Under the pieces are notes generated by a model, which did not search any database, was not told the DNA's origin, and saw only the letters and a program-made list of their open reading frames with translations. Made by a program: the position numbers and the translations under genes. Source: Nemertoderma westbladi (Eukaryota; Xenacoelomorpha; Nemertodermatida; Nemertodermatidae). From it: a stretch of DNA of 36,385 nucleotides. Location: the NCBI GenBank assembly GCA_032718475.1, contig JAUCBJ010004947.1, positions 1-36,385 on the forward strand. The letters are read 5' to 3'. The first letter of the stretch is position 1; the number at the start of each line of letters is the position of its first letter. Positions 1-9,700 of the stretch are shown in pieces.

Positions 1-1640
1 GTCCTTTAAGATGCGCCTCATGAAAGTCATGGGCTGTCCACCATGCTTATTCTCTCCATGAGGGTGCCAAAGTACAAGATTATGCACTGGCTGGTCCTCA
101 CGGCGAAAGCAATGTCCTGCAAAGCGGAGGCGATTTTGTTCTAGTGTCAAGATTGGGGGAACCAATGAGACACCTCCAATGTTATATAGTGTCTCGTTGG
201 AGATGTGTGCATTGTACTTGACACAATGAATCCGGCGTAGCATTCTTGTGAATGTGCCATCCAGAGATTTGGTGTCAGCAGTTAGAGCCCAGCATGGACT
301 CCCATAGAGGAGTAGTGGAACTACTGCTGCTCTAAATAATCGGACCTTAAGTTTCTGATTAATTCTCGGTGACTTCCAAATCCTGGAAAGCCTATTCAAG
401 GCCGCCCATGCCTTCCACTTACGTATTCGAAGGTCCTCACCTGACTTCCGGATCCATGATCCCAGGTAACAGAAGTCGTCCACATGCTCAAGCATACCAT
501 CCTTTGAGCTTATGCTCATCCGATCAGAGACTTGCTGAGGACTTTCAAAGTTAACTGTCAAAATTTTGGTCTTTCTGGAGTTAATAAAAAGACCAACACA
601 AGAAGCAGCATGTTCTAATGAGCTGAGGAGCCGTTGGGCTCCCTCTAGTGATTCTGAGAGTACTCCTAAGTCATCAGCAAAGTCTAGATCAGTTAGGTAC
701 TTGGCAGGATTTCCTCGATTTCTGGAGCCAGTAGGTGGAGTTATCATCACCCCATCATCATTATGATGATCTAAGGACATGCGTAGAACATAGTCAACAA
801 CAATAATTATGAACAAGAATGGTGCAAGTGTGTCTCCTTGGAGGACGCCCCATAATACTTCAAATGGTTCTGTGTCACCGTCAACAGTAGACACAAATGT
901 TGTCGAACCATCGTATATTGATCTGATTGCTGCAATAATTTCATCAGGAATCCCATATAATGAAAGTATGCTGAACATACGTCAGCGAGAGACTGAATCA
1001 AAGGCCTTGAAAAAGTCAACAAAGATAACAGCCAGATGCCTGTCTTTCTTTTTTGATAACTCTTCAATTATCCTTCCAAGTGCCAAAATGGGTTCCATGG
1101 TCCCATGACCTTTACGGAACCCATTCTGATTTCCACGGAGCAGTCTCTCAATGGGATCCCTGATGCGATTTAATATAATTATATTGTATAGCTTTGCAGC
1201 AATCGAGATCAATGAGATTCCCCGAAAAGAACCATAGAGTGTTAGATTGCCATTCTTGGGAACTGGCACCAACTTATTTGTTTTCATTTCTTGGGGGACT
1301 CTTGTTGTTCGGTACATGTCTACTATGATGGGATAGATGAGCTTTAAACACTCAGGTATTTTAAAGACCTCAAGGGGAACACCATCTACTCCACTGGCAC
1401 GATTGGTCTTAATGCTCTTTGCCGCAGCCTTCACTTCTGCAAAGGAGATATCGCCAATGGGAATATCTGGGAGTACAGACTCAGACACTTTTACTTCTAT
1501 AAAGTTATCAGGCAATACCCTGTCATTATTGAGGAGCTTTTCAAAGTGGGCCTTCCAACCATTGAGGCGATCCGCTGGTGGTTGGTTGGCTTTTCCGCCC
1601 AGTAAGCAAGTTGATCGATTTCCATGCCTGGGATGATTGC
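1..1640 (-). pseudogene. 5'-truncated non-LTR retrotransposon, reverse transcriptase domain (one stop codon)
   Basis: Read leftward on the minus strand, one frame stays open from about 1683 to the window edge except for a single TGA at 982-984. The product is a LINE-type reverse transcriptase: an N-terminal stretch with NRASGVDGVPLEVFK, then FRGISLISIAAKLYN, QNGFRKGHGT, AVIFVDFFKAFDSV, the stop, GVLQGDTLAPFLF, the catalytic DFADD at about 672-686, and the post-RT stretch LRFAGHC with HPHGENKHGGQPMT. The endonuclease domain is missing, so the copy is 5'-truncated near 1640. The motif order matches RTE-like endonuclease/reverse-transcriptase LINEs; the clade is inferred. It lies in the PAPSS intron after the exon at 2052-2290 and in the same orientation. 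The stop is consistent with CGA to TGA decay, so the copy is dead but young. The C-terminus continues outside the window; a related fragment lies at 29004-29283. Confidence 0.88.
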
Positions 1641-1720
1641 CTGGGATCATTGATAGAAGCATAAAAAAAAATAAATCAATCAATCATCAACATCATTGAT
1701 GGAATCATTCCTTGGGCATC

Positions 1721-2092
1721 ATTCCTTTCTCACCTGTACATAAGGATGTCCCTTATTGGCTGTGCCGAACTGCCTTCCTTTCTCACCTGCAAATAAGGAT
1801 GTCCCTTATTTGTTGTGCCGAACTGCCTTCCTTTCTCACCTGTACATAAGGATGTCCCTTATTTGTTGTGCCGAACTGCCTTCCTTTCTCACCTGTAAAT
1901 AAGGATGTCCCTTATTGGCTGTGCCAAACTGCCTTCCTTTCTCACCTGTACATAAGGATGTCCCTTATTGGCTGTGCCAAACTGCCTTCCTTTCTCACCT
2001 GTACATAAGGATGTCCCTTATTGGCTGCGCCGAACTGCCTTCCTTTCTCACCTGTACATAAGGATGTCCCTTATTGGCTGTGCCAAACTGCC
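1721..2092 (-). repeat. 53-bp minisatellite made of a PAPSS exon end plus its splice donor
   Basis: About seven copies of a 53-bp unit; successive phase points are 1741, 1794, 1847, 1900, 1953, 2006 and 2059. On the minus strand each unit reads as the exon 3' end coding for [13 protein letters not shown], followed by the donor GTGAGAAAGGAAG. The rightmost copy is continuous with the PAPSS exon at 2052-2290, so the array is an amplified exon-intron junction. Copies differ by a few substitutions, for example ATTTGCAG or TGTACAG before GTGAG. All seven keep a GTGAG donor, with the last exonic base at 2052, 1999, 1946, 1893, 1840, 1787 and 1734. The unit is not a multiple of three, so use of a distal donor would shift the frame. 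Confidence 0.93.
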
Positions 2093-2290
2093 GACTACAT
2101 CTCTCTTCCTTTCTATGTGGGTAGAACTCCGGATCCCGTAGTATCGCTACCGGGTTCCCTCTGTACTCCAATGTGATAGAAGAGGTTCCAGTTGATTCTA
2201 AACGTTCTTTATCTTCAGTGGAAACCGGTAGAACCAATGGAATCGATTGGTTGATTATCGAACCAGAAACCTGCTGTCTGGCAGGATTGC
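2052..2290 (-). CDS. PAPSS: PAPSS exon: start of the ATP sulfurylase domain (partial gene)
   Basis: Most downstream PAPSS exon in the window: 239 nt, entered in phase 1 and left in phase 0. The translation includes [37 protein letters not shown] and [16 protein letters not shown]. It closely follows the animal PAPSS segment just before the catalytic core of ATP sulfurylase, which makes adenosine 5'-phosphosulfate (APS) from ATP and sulfate. The acceptor CTATAG before 2290 is chosen because it restores frame with the exon at 6012-6237. It adds about nine residues (NPARQQVSG) not present in vertebrate PAPSS as I recall it. The other nearby AG sites tested give the wrong phase. The donor is CAG/GTGAGA at 2051; six further copies of this donor follow in the 53-bp array. 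The sulfurylase HxxH motif is not in the window. Confidence 0.9.
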
Positions 2291-2887
2291 CTATAGAATG
2301 AATAGACCATAAGTTTACGCAATAATCTTATAGGGTTACATTGCGAGCAAAAGGGTAACATAGTGACCATATGTTCACATTACAATTAGGAAAACATTGC
2401 GGGGCTTAATTCACCTGGGTCCTTATGTTAGTAACATCACATTGAACTCCCTTTCTGGATTGCTCCCGATCTCGATGAAAGCTCATCGCCTGTGTGTGGG
2501 CACACTGTTACGAATCTTGGATTGCCCCCAACACCCCATTCCAGCTCAGTTGTCGTTTGTCACTGCTCAGTAATCTCTGCGCACGAGCGAGATATTGCGG
2601 AATAGTATCAGACTATACTGTAGCTTTTGCTCTCTACTCTCTGCCAAGCCCATTCGCAGCGGCAACATTCACCTATTCTAAGAAGGAGCTGGTTTATCGA
2701 ATCATACCTGGAGCACCCAGCAAGGGCGATGAGTGTTTTACAACGTTATATGAAACACCTTCGCTATCTTGATCTTCTCTTTGACTTTCGGGCAGAAGTG
2801 TGCTCGAATCGAGAACTGTTACAATGTTTAACTCTTTGGTAACTCTTCGGGATTAACCTTTTTTTATCTCTTTGCTTTTATACGTTT
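2291..2887. other. PAPSS intron, no feature seen
   Basis: Intron between the exons at 6012-6237 and 2052-2290. Short open frames here (for example 2494-2772 on the plus strand) have no recognisable domain and no exon-like boundaries. Confidence 0.5.
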
Positions 2888-2976
2888 TATTTAACAACTG
2901 GTCTAGCTTTTTATTTAACAGCTGGTCTAGCTTTTTATTTAACAACTGGTCTAGCTTTTTATTTAACAGTTTTAGT
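2888..2976. repeat. 25-bp tandem repeat, about 3.5 copies
   Basis: The unit contains TTTAACAACTGGTCTAGC followed by TTTTTAT, with A/G variation in the second copy. It is a short local array in the intron. Confidence 0.85.
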
Positions 2977-3322
2977 AATTGTCGCCTTGGGTGAATTAAA
3001 CAAAACTAACAATAATATCAGCATTGAGCAAAAAGAACAGTAGAGGACGTTACGCCGCTACTATACTGGGATGTTACGGCCATAACGGCTTCGTTTCACG
3101 AGCGAGTGAAGCGAGCGAAAGCAATAAAAGAAACTACTGGGCAGCGATTAGGTAGTCGCGCCTAATTGCTGCCAAGTTTCCTATTGTAGTAAATAAAATT
3201 ATAGGATTTTATTATAGGATTTAAAAGTTTGGAGGTGTGGGTATTGTATGCTCCCGGATTCGTGTTTATTTTGGAAAAAAAACAGCTCAGAAGACGCAGT
3301 GAAGAGTGAACATTGTTACTAT
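2977..3322. other. intron sequence with a small inverted repeat
   Basis: Mostly unique intron. A GC-richer patch at about 3050-3175 holds a 13-bp inverted repeat, 3140-3152 against 3161-3173, with one mismatch and an 8-nt loop. No gene seen. Confidence 0.4.
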
Positions 3323-3989
3323 CAACTGAAGAGTGAACTGAAGAGTGAACTGAAGAGTGAACTGAAGAGTGAACTGAAGAGTGAACTGAAGAGTGAACTG
3401 AAGAGTGAACTGAAGAGTGAACTGAAGAGTGAACTGAAGAGTGAACTGAAGAGTGAACTGAAGAGTGAACTGAAAAGTGAACTGAAGAGTGAACTGAAGA
3501 GTGAACTGAAGAGTGAACTGAAGAGTGAACTGAAGAGTGAACCAAAGAGTGAACCAAAGAGTGAACTGAAGAGTGAACTGAAGAGTGAACTGAAGAGTGA
3601 ACTGAAGAGTGAACTGAAGAGTGAACTGAAGAGTGAACTGAAGAGTGAACTGAAGAGTGAACTGAAGAGTGAACTGAAGAGTGAACTGAAAAGTGAACTG
3701 AAGAGTGAACTGAAGAGTGAACTGAAGAGTGAACTGAAGAGTGAACTGAAGAGTGAACTAAAGAGTGAACTGAAGAGTGAACTGAAGAGTGAACTGAAGA
3801 GTGAACTGAAGAGTGAACTGAAGAGTGAACTGAAGAGTGAACTGAAGAGTGAACTGAAGAGTGAACTGAAGAGTGAACTGAAGAGTGAACTGAAGAGTGA
3901 ACTGAAGAGTGAACTGAAAAGTGAACTGAAGAGTGAACTGAAGGGAGAACTGAAGAGTGAACTGAAAAGTGAACTGAAGAGTGAACTGC
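3323..3989. repeat. 12-bp minisatellite, about 55 copies
   Basis: Highly uniform array of GAACTGAAGAGT with rare variants: CCAAAG at about 3541-3556, a few GAAAAGT units, and one GGGAGAA near 3944. The 12-bp period keeps frames open on both strands (ELKS tetrapeptides on plus, SVHS on minus). These long frames are a by-product of the repeat; neither shows a domain or a gene context. Confidence 0.95.
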
Positions 3990-4580
3990 CACAGCAAGAT
4001 ATATCATAAATAAAATATTAACAAACGACGAAAGTTTCATGTATTTTTGTAAATAAACTTCGTCAGCATACAATTATTAAGAACTTTAAGATAATATTTT
4101 AGTTGGCGAAAGCGAGTTTAAAAGGAATTGTTTCCTTGACAACAAACAATGCGAATGGCAATCTAAGTGACCTATAACTGAAACTCTATTAGTAAAGACC
4201 TTGCCGATAGATATTATTGGGAGATTGTAATTATCAAATATTTTTATAATTACAATAGTAAATTAATTTCAAACAAAATATATTATTTACTATCTTTGAT
4301 ATTCAAAATAGTCAGTAACTGAAACCTACAGTTACGTAAAGGGAATTCTAAAATAAAAACAACTAAATTACCTTAAAACTAAAAAAATCATTGTAATATA
4401 ATATATAGATAGATATATAATATATAAAAAAATAACTTTATAATATAGAACAATCACCACAAGCATAAACCTTTGTTTTGTAAATTCTCAACCGCACCGC
4501 CATATACTGTGAATTTTATTACAATTCGGGTTTATTGAATAATAAACAAGCAAACATGAATCTTTAAAGTTATATGAAAC
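3990..4580. other. AT-rich intron, no feature seen
   Basis: Low-complexity AT-rich sequence between the 12-bp array and the transposon. The 9-bp target-site copy ATATGAAAC occupies 4572-4580. Confidence 0.5.
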
Positions 4581-5841
4581 GGTATACAGACGTTTCGGCC
4601 TAGGACGTTTCGGTCCAGGACGTTTCGGCACGGACATTTCGGCCCGGACGATTCGGCCCGGACGTTTCGGCCCATGACTAACTGAATGAAAAGGCCAACT
4701 TGTTTGATATGATAATAATTATTCATTAAAATCATAATTATTTCACAATAACATACAAACACTTAATAAAATATCTTTCATGAAATGGCTATTTAATTTA
4801 CCTTTATTTCAAAATAAAATAAACATTAGGGAAGTGGTGCTCTGGTTCCATAGACAATTCGCCATCAATTATATTATGTGGCCGAAAAAATGCAAGTCAG
4901 AACAAAATTTTGGTCTCGAGTACCACATTGCTAATATACATAGTACTACCAAAATGAATCAATTTCACGAACCATGTAGGGCTTAAATCTCGTCTGATCG
5001 ATATATTTTGGAGATACTTCATTAACTTTAAACATTAGGCCTACTCAATTGATAATTCTTGTAGCTGGACAGTGTATTGCAGCTATGTCTTAATGATCTG
5101 TTGAAACAATAAATCTCATCTTCGATGGTAGATGATTTATACCCATAGATAACGACGTATAATGCTTTTATTAATTAATATTTTATTTCACGTCACATCC
5201 ACTCTGGTCCTTTTAATACGCATACATTTCATCTAAATTGAAATTTAATACGCATAATATATTTCATCTAAATTGAAATTTAATTCGCATATATTGTATC
5301 CCATTACATTCCATTTTTTAGCAATGCTCCTAGTGGAATATATCTTATCTATTATATTTTTAGGACCAACATTAAAATACAGTAATAATTTTAATTCGGT
5401 GTATTTTAATGTACTTTATTTATTGACTCATATTTTAAAATACGTATGTTTTTTTTATGGGGGAAACCCAATCATCATAATACTAAAGTTAATTTGTCAG
5501 CATATGTTATCTTTGTTCGAAGTTACAGTATGGTGTATATTTATATTAATAAATAATAATAATAATAATATTACATTAGTTATTATTTATAAATATAATG
5601 TAGAACTTCGATCTTGACGACTTTCAAACAGGTGCCGGAGCAGTTCCTACTGACAACTCCTCTTGTAACAAACGTAAAAAACTACATAACAAATATATTG
5701 AATAACTTATTAATTAATAGCTTATTTAAGGGAGTAAAGTGAGTCTTTGGGCCAAAACGTCCGACAAGCAAATCTTGTATTTCATTCCTTGGGCCGAAAC
5801 GTCCTAGGCCAAAACGTCTTAGACCGAAACGTCTGTTACCC
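4581..5841. mobile_element. non-autonomous Mutator-like DNA transposon with repeat-built termini
   Basis: A 1261-bp element flanked by the perfect 9-bp direct repeat ATATGAAAC (4572-4580 and 5842-5850). The termini are inverted: left GGTATACAGACGTTTCGGCC against right-end complement GGGTAACAGACGTTTCGGTC, 16 of 20 identical. Each terminus continues inward as a tandem of about 14-bp copies of GACGTTTCGGCCTAG: about six on the left (4591-4676) and about four on the right in opposite orientation (5752-5833). The interior is AT-rich and encodes no transposase. A 9-bp target-site duplication is the hallmark of Mutator-like elements; the class assignment rests on that and on the terminal structure. 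It sits in the intron between the exons at 6012 and 2290. Confidence 0.78.
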
Positions 5842-5893
5842 ATATGAAACGGGTTTAGATATATCATATTCATATTCGTTTTGCAAATTTCTC

Positions 5894-5914
5894 GGGGGGG
5901 GGGGGGGGGGGGGG
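5894..5914. repeat. poly-G tract (about 21 G)
   Basis: Uninterrupted G run in the intron next to the exon at 6012-6237. Its true length is uncertain because such runs assemble poorly. Confidence 0.9.
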
Positions 5915-6011
5915 CAATTAATTGTCCATGGGGCAATAATTGTCCTGTCACGAAATCAACTACATAATAATATAATCAATAGATTAATACTAATAAATGC
6001 CAGTAACTCAC

Positions 6012-6237
6012 CTTCAAAAAGACAACCGAAGTGCAGACACTGTAGGTATTCCTTCTCCCTCATGAATCCGCTAACCGGAGTGGCCCAGCCCTCCGCGAGT
6101 ACCTGAACCCACTGGAGGTCGAGGGTGGACAGACGTAGAGACGGAAGTTGGCTGGCTTCCTCCTCATAGGAAGCAACCTCGCCATCTGGCACGAAGAGTT
6201 CCTTAACACAATCCCCAACGTTCTCGGGGAGAATTCC
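6012..6237 (-). CDS. PAPSS: PAPSS exon: linker and N-terminal ATP sulfurylase
   Basis: 226 nt, entered in phase 0 and left in phase 1. The acceptor is TTTTTTAG at 6238-6239 and the donor is GAAG/GTGAGT at 6011. The translation starts [20 protein letters not shown] and includes [17 protein letters not shown] and [12 protein letters not shown]. It matches the animal PAPSS linker (VKELYVPENK-like) and the conserved start of the sulfurylase domain ([25 protein letters not shown]). The preceding exon ends LLQEE in phase 0, so the junction LLQEE-GILP aligns with the family without a gap. The intron just upstream (6238-16019) is almost wholly the 45-bp array. Confidence 0.95.
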
Positions 6238-6399
6238 CTAAAAAACATAAACAAACAAACAGATCAACCCAGAGGTAAGAACACTGAGAGGGATATGATA
6301 AGCCTGATTTTAAAAAGAACACTGTAGATATATGAATTGATTTGATTTTAAATCATTCTGCTCCAGATTAAATAAAAAAAACTAATAATATAAATTTTC

Positions 6400-6580
6400 A
6401 CATGAGGGTGAGGGGTGGGGGGGGGGGTACTCCCCCATTTACTGCGGTGCTCATTTTATGAGCACCAGTTAATAGACCACATGGGAAGAAAGGTTGAGTG
6501 GACCCCGGGCGGGGCTCGAACCTACAACCAATAGATTGCGGGCCCGGCGCTCGACCAACAGAGCTACCCCACACGTTCGA
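6400..6580 (-). mobile_element. tRNA-derived SINE (pol III-type head)
   Basis: The minus strand carries a pol III A-box, TAGCTCTGTTGG (6555-6566), and a B-box, GGTTCGAGCCC (6512-6522), spaced as in a tRNA gene. The arms do not form a good cloverleaf: the T and anticodon stems mismatch. Downstream is a non-tRNA body with a GGTGCTCAT/ATGAGCACC hairpin (about 6448-6470) and a C-rich end. This layout fits a tRNA-related SINE better than a functional tRNA. Element ends are approximate; no clear target-site duplication was found. Confidence 0.6.
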
Positions 6581-6703
6581 CTCCACTCCCACCACATCAA
6601 CTAATTCCATCAAAGATTGATTGAGACATTTGCCACGACAGTTGATACGGGACACTAAATGATACTGCTACGTTAAGAATCATTCGTTGTATGTGGCTCG
6701 CCC

Positions 6704-9700
6704 CACAACGATAATGGACACATTCACTACACTAACCTCTTCTTGCAATAGAACAACGATATTCTGGACACATTCACTAACCTCTTCTTGCAATAGAACA
6801 ACGATATTCTGGACACATTCACTAACCTCCTCTTGTAATTAGAACAACGATATTCTGGACACATTCACTAACCTCCTCTTGCAATAGAACAACGATATTC
6901 TGGACACATTCACTACCCTCTTCTTGCAATTAGAACAACGATATTCTGGACACATTCACTAACCTCTTCTTGCAATAGAACAACGATATTCTGGACACAT
7001 TCACTAACCTCTTCTTGCAATAGAACAACGATATTCTGGACACATTCACTAACCTCCTCTTGTAATTAGAACAACGATATTCTGGACACATTCACTAACC
7101 TCTTCTTGCAATAGAACAACGATATTCTGGACACAATCACTAACCTCTTCTTGCAATAGAACAACGATATTCTGGACACATTCACTAACCTTTTCTTGCA
7201 ATTAGAACAACGATATTCTGGACACATTCACTAACCTCTTCTTGCAATTAGAACAACGATATTCTGGACACATTCACTACCCTCTTCTTGCAATTAGAAC
7301 AACGATATTCTGGACACATTCACTAACCTCTTCTTGCAATAGAACAACGATATTCTGGACACATTCACTAACCTCTTCTTGCAATAGAACAACGATATTC
7401 TGGACACATTCACTAACCTCTTCTTGCAATAGAACAACGATATTCTGGACACATTCACTAACCTCTTCTTGCAATTAGAACAACGATATTCTGGACACAT
7501 TCACTAACCTCTTCTGGCAATAGAACAACGATATTCTGGACACATTCACTAACCTCTTCTTGCAATTAGAACAACGATATTCTGGACACATTCACTAACC
7601 TCTTCTTGCAATAGAACAACGATATTCTGGACACATTCACTAACCTCTTCTTGAAATAAAACAACAATATTCTGGACACAATCACTAACCTCTTCTTGCA
7701 ATAGAACAACGATATTCTGGACACATTCACTAACCTCCTCTTGCAATTAGAACAACGATATTCTGGACACATTCACTAACCTCTTCTTGCAATAGAACAA
7801 CGATATTCTGGACACATTCACTAACCTCTTCTTGCAATAGAACAACGATATTCTGGACACATTCACTAACCTCTTCTTGCAATAGAACAACGATATTCTG
7901 GACACATTCACTAACCTCTTCTTGCAATTAGAACAACGATATTCTGGACACATTCACTAACCTCTTCTGGCAATAGAACAACGATATTCTGGACACATTC
8001 ACTAACCTCTTCTTGCAATTAGAACAACGATATTCTGGACACATTCACTAACCTCTTCTTGCAATAGAACAACGATATTCTGGACACATTCACTAACCTC
8101 TTCTTGCAATAGAACAACGATATTCTGGACACAATCACTAACCTCTTCTTGCAATAGAACAACGATATTCTGGACACATTCACTAACCTCTTCTGGCAAT
8201 AGAACAACGATATTCTGGACACATTCACTAACCTCTTCTTGCAATAGAACAACGATATTCTGGACACATTCACTAACCTCCTCTTGCAATTAGAACAACG
8301 ATATTCTTGACATATTCACTAACCTCTTCTTGCAATAAAACAACGATATTCTGGACACAATCACTAACCTCTTCTTGTAATAGAACAACGATATTCTGGA
8401 CACATTCACTAACCTCTTCTTGCAATAGAACAACGATATTCTGGACACATTCACTAACCTCTTCTTGCAATAGAACAACGATATTCTGGACACATTCACT
8501 AACCTCTTCTTGCAATAGAACAACGATATTCTGGACACATTCACTAACCTCTTCTTGCAATAGAACAACGATATTCTGGACACATTCACTGACCTCTTCT
8601 TGCAATAAAACAACGATATTCTGGACACAATCACTAAGCTCTTCTTGCAATAGAACAACGATATTCTGGACACATTCACTAACCTCTTCTTGCAATAGAA
8701 CAACGATATTCTGGACACATTCACTAACCTCCTCTTGCAATTAGAACAACGATATTCTGGACACATTCACTAACCTCTTCTTGCAATAGAATAACGATAT
8801 TCTGGACACATTCACTAACCTCTTCTTGCAATAAAACAACAATATTCTGGACACATTCACTAACCTCTTCTTGCAATAGAACAACGATATTCTGGACACA
8901 TTCACTAACCTCTTCTTGCAATAGAACAACGATATTCTGGACACATTCACTAACCTCTTCTTGCAATAAAAAAAACGATATTCTGGACACATTCACTAAC
9001 CTCTTCTTGCAATAGAACAACGATATTCTGGACATATTCACTAACCTCTTCTTGCAATTAGAACAACGATATTCTGGACACATTCACTAACCTCTTCTTG
9101 CAATAGAATAACGATATTCTGGACACATTCACTAACCTCTTCTTGCAATAAAACAACGATATTCTGGACACAATCACTAACCTCTTCTTGCAATTAGAAC
9201 AACGATATTCTGGACACATTCACTAACCTCTTCTCGCAATAGAATAACGATATTCTGGACACATTCACTAACCTCTTCTTGCAATAAAACAACGATATTC
9301 TGGACACATTCACTAACCTCTTCTTGCAATAGAACAACGATATTCTGGACACATTCACTAACCTCTTCTTGCAATAGAACAACGATATTCTGGACACATT
9401 CACTAACCTCTTCTTGCAATAGAACAACGATATTCTGGACACATTCACTTACCTCTTCTTGCAATAAAACAACGATATTCTGGACACATTTACTAACCTC
9501 TTCTTGCAATAAAACAACGATATTCTGGACACATTCACTAACCTCTTCTTGCAATAGAACAACGATATTCAGGACACATTCACTAACCTCTTCTTGCAAT
9601 TAGAACAACGATATTCTGGACACATTCACTAACCTCTTCTTGCAATAAAACAACAATATTCTGGACACATTCACTAACCTCCTCTTGCAATTAGAACAAC

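Noticed and set aside
3162-4073. 303- and 253-codon repeat proteins
   Set aside because: Produced by a 12-bp period on both strands; no non-repeat domain or gene signals.
6490-6570. functional tRNA gene
   Set aside because: A- and B-boxes are present but the stems do not pair well, and a non-tRNA body follows, so a SINE is likelier.
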